Below are positions 12,221 through 23,600 of a stretch of 56,301 nt of DNA, in pieces (the first letter of the stretch is position 1; every line of letters begins with the position of its first letter). Made by a program: the position numbers and the translations under genes. Under the pieces are notes generated by a model that ran no database searches, had not been told where the DNA came from, and saw nothing but the letters and a program-made list of their open reading frames with translations. The DNA lies in the NCBI GenBank assembly GCA_002633005.1, contig NMRA01000049.1:1193899-1250199 (forward strand), in the 5' to 3' direction. The DNA is from Phoronis australis. Taxonomy: Eukaryota > Phoronida > Phoronidae.

Positions 12221-13719
12221 AAACCCGCAAATGAAGTGCAGAGTGCATACTGAAGTACGTCACAAGGGACTCTCTAACCCGAGGTGTTATTCCATAAAAC
12301 ACAAAGGCCATGTGACTGGGTCGGATTGCCTTACACATGTTTCTTTAACTGTGAGTCCTTTCAGTCTTGGGAAAGTTCTTTGAAACGTTCTACTGAAGAG
12401 CTTCAAAATATTGAACACGTCCACTTCTGGATTGATAGCCTAAAAAGTCAGAATAGATACGTTTTTGAGATAACTGTCACCATATCTACGTTTTGATACC
12501 ATGCGACGTGGGAAGGACGCTTGTGATGACTGAGATCTGTGGCACATAACGCCTGGCCAACGAGAATGTGAGTGCACAACAAGCAACAAGTCAAGTTGAA
12601 CAAGATTGAAGTGGACAAACAATTCTGGCAATGAAAAGCGTGAAAAAGGGTGGAGAAATTAAATCGTGTACATTTCTGTCAATCAAAGATACTTTCGTGG
12701 CTAGCTAGTGATACAGGCCTGGCGATATCCAGTATTTGACAAGTAGGACTTTTAAGTAATTGTTGAAGCGGTTTATGGTGTTCTCCTGTATTTATTCCGA
12801 TTCAGGATTCGTTTTGAGTGAAATTGCGATTTTAATATCTTTAGAATCAGAGGCATGAGCAACTTTAACTGAAACACCCGTTACCGTCGCCTCGTGATGT
12901 TTGTTGGTGTGTATTTTGATTTTATTACAAGGCTTTTTCGTAAAGAGCGCCCTAATTGAATTATAATTTAATAAATGTTTCGTTTCACCAAATTTGTTGT
13001 AACATTCGTTACATTTAAGCTTTAAGTGTAAATGATTTCTGAAAATATTGTCAGGTCTGCGCCCTCCCGAATAACTTAATATGTGAGACATAAATTGGCG
13101 AACGCGTTAATTCCAAATTTTTGTATTTGGTTGACTCTGCTTCAGTGATACTAAATGCTGTACTGTAGCCAAATATTTCATATTGTTTGTTAAAAATGTT
13201 CGTGACTGTTCCGACATTTTTAACAACACTACATTCTTAACGTCCTTCTGTGAATGAAAGTTGTAGTTGACAAACCTTTACAGAGAAGTTTTATAGACTT
13301 GTGTTTACTGCCCTTTTACGTATGTTCCAAGGTCACGTTTAATAAAAAAAAATACCAAAAGTTTTGCCAAATCTTTTTAGAGGAGTTAACTTACTAAAAA
13401 TATGACTGAAATTAAGTGGCACTGTTTGTTTAATCAAACAACTTTTCATTACGGCGAATGTTTTTTGACCAAGTTGCAACGTTTTATTGAGCTTGGGCCG
13501 CGATATCGGGAACCGGAATACCCGGTACTTGGCACCACAAGAGTTTTAATACTTTTTATTTATTTAGTACGTGAATCTCAAGATAACACCCAAACCACGA
13601 CAGATCTAAAGAGATCTCAATCACTTTATTTTCAGTTCAGTACCCACGAGAGCTGGTCTAGCATCGCGTGTTGGGCCACTGCTGACACGAGCCCGCGCAA
13701 CTGAACTAACCTCTCCTAT
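12221..13719. other. Non-coding, no recognised feature
   Basis: No gene, RNA gene or bounded repeat was recognised. Confidence 0.35.
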
Positions 13720-13971
13720 CATGCGCGCACCCAGGGGGGCTCGGGGGGCTCGAACGATCCCTCCCATTTGGCGAAGTGGGCAAAAAAGGTCCGCCCCAGA
13801 GAGACAAAAAGTCCGAGAAAATGCGGACAAAAGTCCACTAAATAAGCACAAACGCTCACTTCACAGTGGTGATCCCCGTTTTTTAGTCCGCCCGCTGTTT
13901 TGTTAGCAAAAAGGTCCACAACGTCAAGAATTCGAGCCCCCCCCCCATATTGAAGGCTGGGTGCGCGCATG
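13720..13971. mobile_element. Non-autonomous DNA element (MITE-like) with CATGCGCGCACCCAG ends
   Basis: The left end 'catgcgcgcacccag' is the exact reverse complement of the right end 'ctgggtgcgcgcatg'. A second inverted pair lies just inside ('gggggctcgaa' against 'ttcgagccccc', with a C-run). The element is 252 bases and is flanked by 'cctat' at 13715-13719 and 13972-13976, a 5-bp direct repeat that fits a target duplication. It is much more GC-rich than its surroundings. Open frames inside it are non-coding by-products. Confidence 0.8.
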
Positions 13972-14391
13972 CCTATTTTTTAATTTGTGACATTCTCATG
14001 GCCATCCCGTAATTCTTGAAGAGGTCCCGTTTATCTTCAATCCCGATAAAAGGCTGCTCTAACTTGGTTTATTCAACATTAAATATATTTGACAAATTTG
14101 AACCGACGTCACAATAATCTAGGACCAATACCAAATGTATATTACTTCCAGCATGTAGGCGTAAGTATTTCCACATGTAACAAAATGCGATATTTTCAGG
14201 CAAACAAACACGGCAATATCTTGTAGGATCGGGAATCCAAAGCATGCTAAGCGAACATTTCTTTTTTTTGATATTTGTACTTCTCTCTTTTTTCTCGTAC
14301 TTGAACTATTTTTGAACAAATCAGGCATGAGCCGTCTAACTGCTTACGACGGTCTCGCCACCTGGTGACAGCTAAACTTTTCCAAAGTCAG
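13972..14391. other. Upstream region of CDC40
   Basis: AT-rich sequence without a recognised gene separates the MITE at 13720-13971 from the CDC40 promoter region. Confidence 0.35.
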
Positions 14392-14401
14392 ATTGGCCAA
14401 T
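14392..14401. promoter_or_regulatory. Candidate CCAAT element upstream of CDC40
   Basis: The palindrome 'attggccaat' carries an NF-Y type CCAAT core on both strands. It lies 54 bases before the proposed CDC40 start. No TATA box is evident, as is common for housekeeping genes. Its function is inferred only from motif and position. Confidence 0.3.
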
Positions 14402-14454
14402 CAAGACTAGAAAACGAATTTTGTGCGTAGAGGCTTCTGACCTTGACCTTCAAA

Positions 14455-14625
14455 ATGGATGCTTTGAAAAGCTACGCGGGGAATGAAAGTGATGAACTTT
14501 CTAGCGATAATGAGGAAGAACCGCCGAAGGTTTCGGAAGATGAAGTTGCTCATTTGAAGCCCCTGTCGTCAGGAACCTACCTCAATGTTAAAAAAGTAGA
14601 CATGGCACCAACAGTTATCACCAAG
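14455..14625 (+). CDS. CDC40: CDC40 exon 1
   Basis: Encodes residues 1-57: [17 protein letters not shown] followed by an acidic stretch, ending VITK. The donor is 'aag|gtgaga', phase 0. This N-terminal acidic, serine-rich segment is poorly conserved in the family, so the start is the least certain part of the model. Confidence 0.85.
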
Positions 14626-17600
14626 GTGAGAGGCAACACCGTAGCCCCTCGGCTAGAGCCGCTAGAGGCTACAACTAATTCAATGTGTGTGGTACAATTA
14701 CTGACAATAGCCTGAATAGTGCAATACTCCCCGTTGCTGTCTGTACTAATTTCATCCCCGTGTATTTTAAGTGGGCGGTAGTCCAAATCCAATCACGAAG
14801 TAATAGATTTTTTCCTCGTCAATTGTCACTAAGTGCTTGTCTTCAGTGACCCTTTCTGAAATTCTGGTTCTTCTATAATATAATGTTCTATATCCTCAAT
14901 GAAGAATGTCTGCGCATGACTTTAGCGAAGAATTCCTACTCCACTTTTTTGCTTGCTGTTTACCATAAAGTAGGTCTATTGATGTCACTTGTGTTAGACC
15001 GCAACAAGAGACTGAGCAGAGCATGTGCCCTGGCGGCCGACACTTGTGTAAAAAGTACCATGGCATGGGAGAATATCTGGTGAAACTGTAAGATTTGTGT
15101 CTTCTGGACTTTTTTGGTGGTCAGCTGGCATGATTTCGCGTAAANAGACAAAATGTTGGGCCCGCCCCCTTATGATATCCTAGATGCGCCTCTGAAATTT
15201 CAGTTCAACTATTTTCAAGGTTGAGGGGAAGTTCATAAAATTCCCCGATGTATTAAGTAGGATCTCTTTAGGCTAAAGCTGACTGGTTGATGGGAGGGTC
15301 TCCCCCAGCTGATCGCCATATCCGGCTTGTAAACAACTAATAATCAAGTTCTGTACATTTATAAGTTTAGTTCAAACAAAATGTGTTAATGGCTAGATTC
15401 TCGTGTGGCTATTATGAAAGTCATCGAGGTATTTTTAAACTATTATAAAGTATATGCGCTGCAATTCGTAAACTGGCAAGAGATCCCAGGGCATAACGGC
15501 AGCTATTCACGGTCAAATAATTGGGAAATTATTTTTTTCTCGGCCTTATCATGACCGTTTAAGCAACGCAAGGGTCACGTATTTACGTTGCTTTATGTTA
15601 CCAACATTTTAAAACCTCTTTAGTATTCAAAATTTCAAATTTTATTGTAAAAATTGTCCGGCTTCCATAAGGCCACCGTGCTTTTGTTTACAAATCGTCC
15701 ATCATCAATATGGCGGACCGCGTGTCACGCGCTGTCTGGCTTGCGAGTATTGTCGTGTCATCTCTATGTATATAGCTCATTGCCCGAAACTTTCTTCGGC
15801 GAATCCGGGAATTTACAAAAGTGGCCGAAAGTGTTAGCCAATGAAACGCAAGAAAAATCGATTCTGCATATCCCACACGACTTGCTTACAAGTCATTGGG
15901 AGGGCTGTTCTTGGTACGTGTTCTTTTGGATTTGGCAACAACCAAATAACGGTGGGATTAACAAGAGCTGCTTTGTATTTGCCAGGTATCTGTTGAGAAG
16001 TGTAAAAACTCAGCTCGCATTCGTTGGAAATTCCAGGTCGCATTTTGCGACTTGATACGAGCTGACAAAAATGTCAGCTCGCATTTCCAAATTTCAGGTC
16101 GCAAATGCGACCTGCAGCTCGTTATGTCGAGCCCTGAGTACCCACCCCCTACTTTTGAAAATGTTCAGATTAAATGCCCTATATGCTCAGATTAAATGCC
16201 CTATGCTGGGCTAAGTACTTACCAATTAAGCACTCTCATCTCTGGCTTTTGCCTACCCATAATTTACTTCACTGAATAGATTTTCAAAAAGTATAAGGTG
16301 TACTTTCAAATGTGGAAACTATCAATTTCATTTGCGTTGTAGTTTGCAGTTTATTAGCATCGCATCTATAGTTGAAATTGGCACTTATGCAGTCTAAAGT
16401 CAACCACAGACTCATTTTATGATAAATATTTAAAAAATCATGCGAGATTACCTTCATCAGGTCCAAAAATTCTCGTCCAGTGATTCAAAAGATTCCCTTC
16501 AAGGTAAATATTAAAATCACTGCCATAAAACATTAGACGACTGGGGGTTGATGGAATTGGTGATGACCTGGTTGGATTTTCCCCTCAAAATTCAAAAATG
16601 ATCATATGAGGACGTAGAGCTGGACATCCAAATTTAAAATACAAGTGGGAAATGTCTGATGCAACACCTGAATATGACCCAACAGTTTTCGTTACATTAA
16701 AATAAGGCCGTATGATGTGGACAATGACAATAATATATAACAATAGGTTGTGTGTAAAGAAGTGGGACATTTGGTTAGTATGGCGGGAGACGTTGGTTAG
16801 TATGTGAAAAGAGTGCAGAAAATTATTAAGGCCTCTTCTGAGTAAACACAAACCTCAGGCATAAGACTGAACCTTTTGAAGATCTATTGATCGGATGGGA
16901 TCCCCTTTACTGTTAACTCTCAGGAAGCATAATTATTGAAAAACTTTCCATTTTAAATATCTGTTTCTTTCTTGAATTTTGAACAAGTAGTAGGCATTGC
17001 AATACTGGTTGGTATATTGCTTTTAGTATTGTGTTCAAACCTAGTATTTGTTATTTGCAGGATGACGTTCACTTGGTACAACACCTTGACACGACGACAA
17101 AAGAGGTCATGATCAATCCAAAATACGAACAAATGTTCGCACCAGAGGTAATCACTTTCAGTTATCACTTGGTAATCGTTTAATGTAGTAACACCAGAGG
17201 CATTCTCAGTGATAATTCTAGAATTTTGTTTTTAACATATTAACCCTTAGAATATACTGTTTTAATTATCAGGTTCTGGACTTCCAATTGCAGACTGCTC
17301 TATGTTTTGATATTTGATCCTAGTTGATAAAGAAAACACCATGAATATTTAGTTTCAATAGTATTAGATAAGCCTGACATAATTGATAGATATCCAGATT
17401 TCATGACTGCAGTTATTAGTATACTGTACATCACATTTTCTACATCTCTACAGGATGGTGTAATTTCTGTAAAAAGTCTCCAGATTGGGACAAATATAAT
17501 TGCTAAGATAGCATTTTTCTATTTTCAATAGCTTTACTGCTCTAAAGTTTTCAAAAAGTTGCTTCAATACATACACAAAACATACCAAGAGTGGCATAGA

Positions 17601-20600
17601 TGAACTTAATATCCCCAGATCCCATGAAACATTATTCCGCGGTCTCAGTTAATACACAAAATTATGTTGAATGGAATATTACTTGATCTATGCCAATCAA
17701 GGTACGTTTTCCATTTATCCCATATGCTTTGAATTTCAAAGTTTCTTTCATTTTTTCGGCAGATTTTTTAAATACTTCACCCAGATTGTTCACGTGGCGG
17801 ATCACATCCTACATGAAAATACTTGCGCGTTAGGTTACAAGTTTTCTCTAGTAAAAGAAACAGTTTTAAATGTAACGGTTTATTACTTGAAAAGAGATAA
17901 CAAAAAGATGAAAACAACGGTAATTGTGCATTGAACTTGTAACATTTCCTGAAAATAGTTAAATAACAACAATATTTGATATTGTAGTTACCAAGGAATC
18001 GGCACTTCAGTTACAGACGATATATAATTTAGCAACTGAAAACTGAGACAGAAGTGTCATATAATTAACAGTTTTGTACAAAATGTTGCGTTTAGGGCCT
18101 GGTTGCATGTTGAATGTTATTCATACTGTTGTAATTGTATTACTTTAAACTATTTTTGGAAAGTTTGATGATCAAACTGGCAAACAACGTCGAATCGACA
18201 TTCAGCTACCTTTGAACTTTCCATGTCAGAGGGCACTGTTGAAGTAGTGCGGGTTGTGAATACGGAAAACAATATCACATGACCGTATTGCACTCGACTG
18301 ATTCAACGTGAATGGGATAAAAACCTTGCTGTGAACAAAGTAAAATTTCCTCAAGAGGTACTTTTGCTGAGCGAAATTGAAAAAATTAAATCTCATGTGC
18401 CGCCAATATTGTGTCCAGAACTGAGGAATTTCAACTGTTCTGTCAAAATGTATGCTTTTCACTACATGAATTTTTTTGTAGCACTTGTTTTTCAGCTTTA
18501 TTTCATACGTTGAAAACAAACATACATTTAATACGAGGAAATGATGGCTCAATTTCATAATTTGCCGCTTGCCGCAACCGCAGATTTAGCTTGATGACGT
18601 GGTAAAAATTCCCATATCACCATGAAGCTGCCAGATTTTAGCAAGTTGTAACTAAGTCAAAAGAAGTCAGACAGTTGCCCTGTTTTTCATGACATGTCCC
18701 GTTTTTCCACTTTTGCCAACTGTCATTTGAGAAGTCTGGTGTCTCCTTATTTTGGAAAGCTCATTTATGCCAAGCATTGAGCCCTTTATAAGGGGGGACT
18801 TGAACACTGGTTTTTCTGCTATGATTGCTAAAAGTGTGTATCGTTCTAGCTGCCACCTTCCTGTGTATTTGCTATGGACTATGGTTGTTTATCTTTGGTT
18901 TTTCGCAAATTTCAGCTCTACGTACTAGTAACAGTTGTCGAAAATTGGTGCAACTATTCTATATTAACTTTTTAAACCTGGAGCACTTACATTTTGGAAA
19001 TATTTGTATTCTTTTGACAACTTTTGTATGGTTGACTGATAGTGCTTTTACCTGTGTCGGGCATGCCTGGGTCGGTGTATATGTTTGGGGAGTTTGTGCA
19101 GTTAGTAATAGCGCTGTCGTTGAGTGCATGGTATATGGTGCTTTCCATTAGGTCACGCTTATATGTGTGTATAAATCCACCTTCTGTTCAAAAATGAATC
19201 GTGTTGTTGAGACCACTTACAGTTATGACATATTAGTCTGGACTCTGCCTAATATAAGACGTGCAAATGTTGGGCGTTTCGATATGTGTTTGTTTGTGCT
19301 GATTCAGGTTGGCCCCGTCAATCCATTTAAAACCGCTGCCCAGCTGGCCAAAAAGAACACCTTCACAGGTTATGTGGAACCATCTCACTTGAATACCTTC
19401 CAGTTTGAGAATCAGAGGAGAACCTTCACTAGCTATGGTAAGCCTGTCTGAATTTGATACTTGGTGGTCTGAAAAATAGGGCCAACTGGCATGAATAACT
19501 TAGTGTGTGCATTGACAAAGTTTAGGACTCTCCCCATTTCAGTTTTAACATAGTAGTTGACCAGATACAGCGACTGATTGGAACACACGTGACACAAAAC
19601 AATGTTAACATTTTGCACTGTTTTGACAGAAGGCTTCATGTCCAATTCGCCTGTTCATCAAATTTTTAAAAAGCTACAACTTTTTCACGACTTATTTAGG
19701 ATGTGCGTTTCCCGTACTGGAAACTGCCCTTGCTGTCTCGATTATTATATAAGTGTACATGATCGTAGACATCGACTTGTACTGTAAAGGGAAAGCGTTG
19801 ATGTATAATTGTAGACAATTTTTTAAATAATTTTTCACATTTACTCCAAATAACCACTGTATAATTAATCAGAGAACTTGCAGAGAAACGCTGCAAGTGA
19901 CTGTCCTCATCAGGTCTTTATGACCTTTGACCTCAGTTCAATGTTATGTCATGTTCACAATGCATAATTACTTTCTTTCCGCTGTTCAGAATGCAGTACA
20001 CGTACATGCTGTATTAATCTATTACTGTAACTTGGGTTCCTCAACTATTTCGCTCATTACATTTTAAAGGGACATTATCAGTTTTACGTCTGAAAACACA
20101 TTTTTATGCGCCAACATATTTATATGTGGTCGCATATTGCCGTCATCTCTGTCTGGGCGTCCGGGCTTTCGGCGTCCGCAGCTGTATCTCCTAAACCCCT
20201 CACAGGATCTTGATGAGATTTGGCGGATGTGTTCCTATGATGCTGATGACGGACGATGACAAAGTTCAGACCTATCCGACTACCATTGTGCCCCCTAGTG
20301 GCAATTTTATTTTTTACGCTTATCTGTATCGTCAGAGGTCCTCAACGGATTTTCATAAAATTTGGCAGTTAGGTATCTATTAGTGAGGTGATGCCATCCT
20401 CCTGGTTTTGGACAGATTCAAGTTACTTTGCCCACCTAGTTTTTTCGAGTCTGTTTTTTGGCGTACGCCGCTCTATCAATCAAACTGCTCAAGGGATGAT
20501 TTTGAAAATTGGCATATGTTTTTACTGTGAAGAAGGCGGCTGACGATGATTTTCCGAACACTTCGACTACTGTGGCACGTCCTAGTGGCAGTTTTGTTTG

Positions 20601-23600
20601 TTTTTGCATNAAATTGGTGCAACTATTCTATATTAACTTTTTAAACCTGGAGCACTTATATTTTGGAAATATTTGTATTCTTTTGACAACTTCTGTATGG
20701 TTGACTGATAGTGCTTTTACTTGTGTCGGGCATGCCTGGGTCGGTGTATATGTTTGGGGAGTTTGTGCAGTTAGTAATAGCGCTGTCGTTGAGTGCATGG
20801 TATATGGTACTTTCCATTAGGTCACGCTTATATGTGTGTATAAATCCACCTTCTGTTCAAAAATGAATCGTGTTGTTAAGACCACTTACAGTTATGACAT
20901 ATTAGTCTGGACTCTGCCTAATATATGACGTGCAAATGTTGGGCGTTTCGATATGTGTTTGTTTGTGCTGATTCAGGTTGGCCCCGTCAATCCATTTAAA
21001 ACCGCTGCCCAGCTGGCCAAAAAGAACACCTTCACAGGTTATGTGGAACCATCTCACTTGAACACCTTCCAGTTTGAGAATCAGAGGAGAACCTTCACTA
21101 GCTATGGTAAGCCTGTCTGAATTTGATACTTGGTGGTCTGAAAAGTAGGGCCAACTGGCACGAATAACTTAGTGTGTGCACTGACAAAGTTTAGGACTCT
21201 CCCCATTTCAGTTTTAACATAGTAGTTGACCAGATACAGCGACTGATTGGAACACACGTGACACAAAACAATGTTAACATTTTGCACTGTTTTGACAGAA
21301 GGCTTCATGTCCACTTTGCCTGTTCATCAAACTTTTTCACGACTTATTTAGGATTAATATACGAGTGTACATGATCGTAGACATCGGGAAAGCGTTGATG
21401 TATAATTGTAGACAATTTTTTAAATAATTTTTCACATTTACTCCAAATAACCACTGTATAATTAAGCAAAGAACTCGCAGAGAAACGCTGCAAGTGACTA
21501 TCGTCATCAGGTCTTTATGACCTTTGACCTCAGGTCAGTGTTATGTCATGTTCACAATGCATAATTACTTTCTTTCCGCTGTTCAGAATGTAGCAGACGT
21601 ACATGCTGTATTAATCTATTACGGTAACTTGGGTTCACATCCTCAACTATTTCGCTCATTACATTTTAAAGGGACATTATCAGTTTTACGTCTGAAAACA
21701 CATTTTTATGCGGCAACATATTTATATGTGGTCGCATATTGCCGTCATCTCTGTCTGGGCGTCCGGGCTTTCGGCGTTCGCAGCTGTATCTCCTAAACCC
21801 CTCTCAGGATCTTGATGAGATTTGGTGGATGAGTTCCTATGATGCTGATGACGGACGATGACAAAGTTCAGACCTATCCGACTACCATTGTGTCCCCTAG
21901 TGGCAATTTTATTTTTTACGCTTATCTGTATCTTCAGAGGTCCTCAACGGATTTTCATAAAATTTGGCAGTTAGGTATCTATTAGTGAGGTGATGCCATC
22001 CTCCTGGTTTTGGACAGATTCAAGTTACTTTGCCCACCTAGTGTTTTCGTGTCTGTTTTTTGGCGTACGCCGCTCTATCAATCAAACTGCTCAAGGGATG
22101 ATTTTGAAAATTGGCATATGTTTTTACTGTGAAGAAGGCGGCTGACGATTATTTTCCGAACACTTCGACTACTGTGGCACGTCCTAGTGGCAGTTTTGTT
22201 TGTTTTTGCATCTATGGCTGTATCTCTTAAACCCCTCACAGGAACTTGATGAGATTTGGCAGATGTGTTCCCATAAAGCTGACGACAGATGACAACAAAT
22301 TTGGGACCTCTCCGACTACTGGTGTGCCCCCTAGTGACAAATTTTTTTCCGCTTACCTCTGTAGATTTGGAGGTCCTCAACGTATTTTCATAAAATTTGG
22401 CAGTTAGGCATCTGTTAAAGAGGTGATGCCATCCTCCTGTTTTCGGACAGATTCCAGGTACTTCGCACCACCTAGTGGCCATTTTTACTGTTTTCGAGTC
22501 TGTTTTTTAGCATCCGCCATTCTATCAACCAGAAAATTGGAATCTATGTTCTTACTGTGAAGAGGGCGGCTGATGATTTTCTGATGACTTGTACTACTAT
22601 GGCACCTCCTAGTGGCAGTTTTGTTTGTTTTTGCGCCCATGGCTGTATCTCCTAAATGCACTACAGGATCTTTATTGAATTTTCTGGTGTATTTATATGA
22701 AAGTTGACAACAGAGGATGACGAATTTCAGACGGATCGGGCTACCGGTGTGTGCCCTAGTGGCAATTTTAGTTTTTTCATTTACCTCTGTATCTTAAAAG
22801 GTTGCCTATGGATTTTCTTAAACTTTGGCAGTTAGGCATGTAGTAGTGAGGTGACGCTATCATCAGGTTTTCGGTAAAATTTGAGGCATTTTGCGCCATC
22901 TTGTGGCCATTTATACTGTTTTCGAGTCCTGTTATTTTACGTCTCTCCCTCTGTCAACCAAACCACTCTAAGGATGGTTGTGGAAATTGGCATGTATGTT
23001 CCTAATGTGAAGAGGAAGTCTGACGATTTTCCGATGACTTTGTCTACTTTGGCGCCTCTTAGTGGTAGTTATGTTTCTTTGCGTTTATAGCCTCTTAGTT
23101 TCAATTTCATTTTTTTGTTTTCCTCTGTTTTCTCAGAAGTTCCTTGACGGATTTTTATGAAATTTGGTAATTGCTTTGATGACACATACAAGTTTTTGGA
23201 TGGATTCATGATCTAGTTGCCATTTTATGTTCCAAATAAACACCCCTAGAAGCACAACGTTAGCGGTGCATTCGTGGGCGCATTTCAATGCTCCGCGTTG
23301 CTCTTGTTGGGATTGTTGTTGGATGGAATAAACTTGTTGAAGTTATTGGCTTTGACCACAGCTATAAAGCAATATTGTTCGTTGAATGTGTTTTTATTTG
23401 TAATTTATTATGAATTGCCAATTCTTACCACCATTGTCTGTCCGTCATTGGCTGAAAGTGTGCCAGTGTCTTTACCATTTAAATACGTTTAAAATACTCT
23501 GCTACTATACATTAAATTTGGCTCAGCTGCTGAGCATTTGTCTGTTACTGCAGAACTAGTAGGTTTGAATCCGTGGTGCTACTAATTTATTTTTAATTGT

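Larger units (their letters stand above)
20181..23100 (+). repeat. Tandem array of a ~430-bp repeat with CTAGTGG motifs (CDC40 intron 3)
   Basis: Units open with 'gctgtatctcctaaa' near 20181, 21783, 22207 and 22643, a period of about 430 bases. Each unit contains three related marks: 'ccccctagtggcaatttt', 'cacctagtgg' and 'cctagtggcagttttgttt'. The last unit fades by about 23100. The N at 20610 interrupts the array, and the apparent unit before it is the other haplotype. An inverted relative lies at 1480-2290. The minus-strand 134-codon frame at 22078-22482 is produced by this repeat. Confidence 0.8.

Noticed and set aside
13721-13906. Open frames in the 13.7-13.97 kb GC-rich block
   Set aside because: They fall inside the MITE with inverted ends and have no protein-like features.
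17671-18558. ORFs in CDC40 intron 2
   Set aside because: AT-rich frames without domains, splice support or repeats; consistent with chance.
20977-21106. Alternative or mutually exclusive exon 3 of CDC40
   Set aside because: The copies differ by one synonymous base and the duplicate sits directly after an assembly gap, so a haplotype join is far more likely than alternative exons.
22078-22482. 134-codon minus-strand open frame
   Set aside because: It lies inside the 430-bp tandem repeat. The same kind of frame appears in the inverted copy (1801-2193), so it reflects repeat composition, not a gene.
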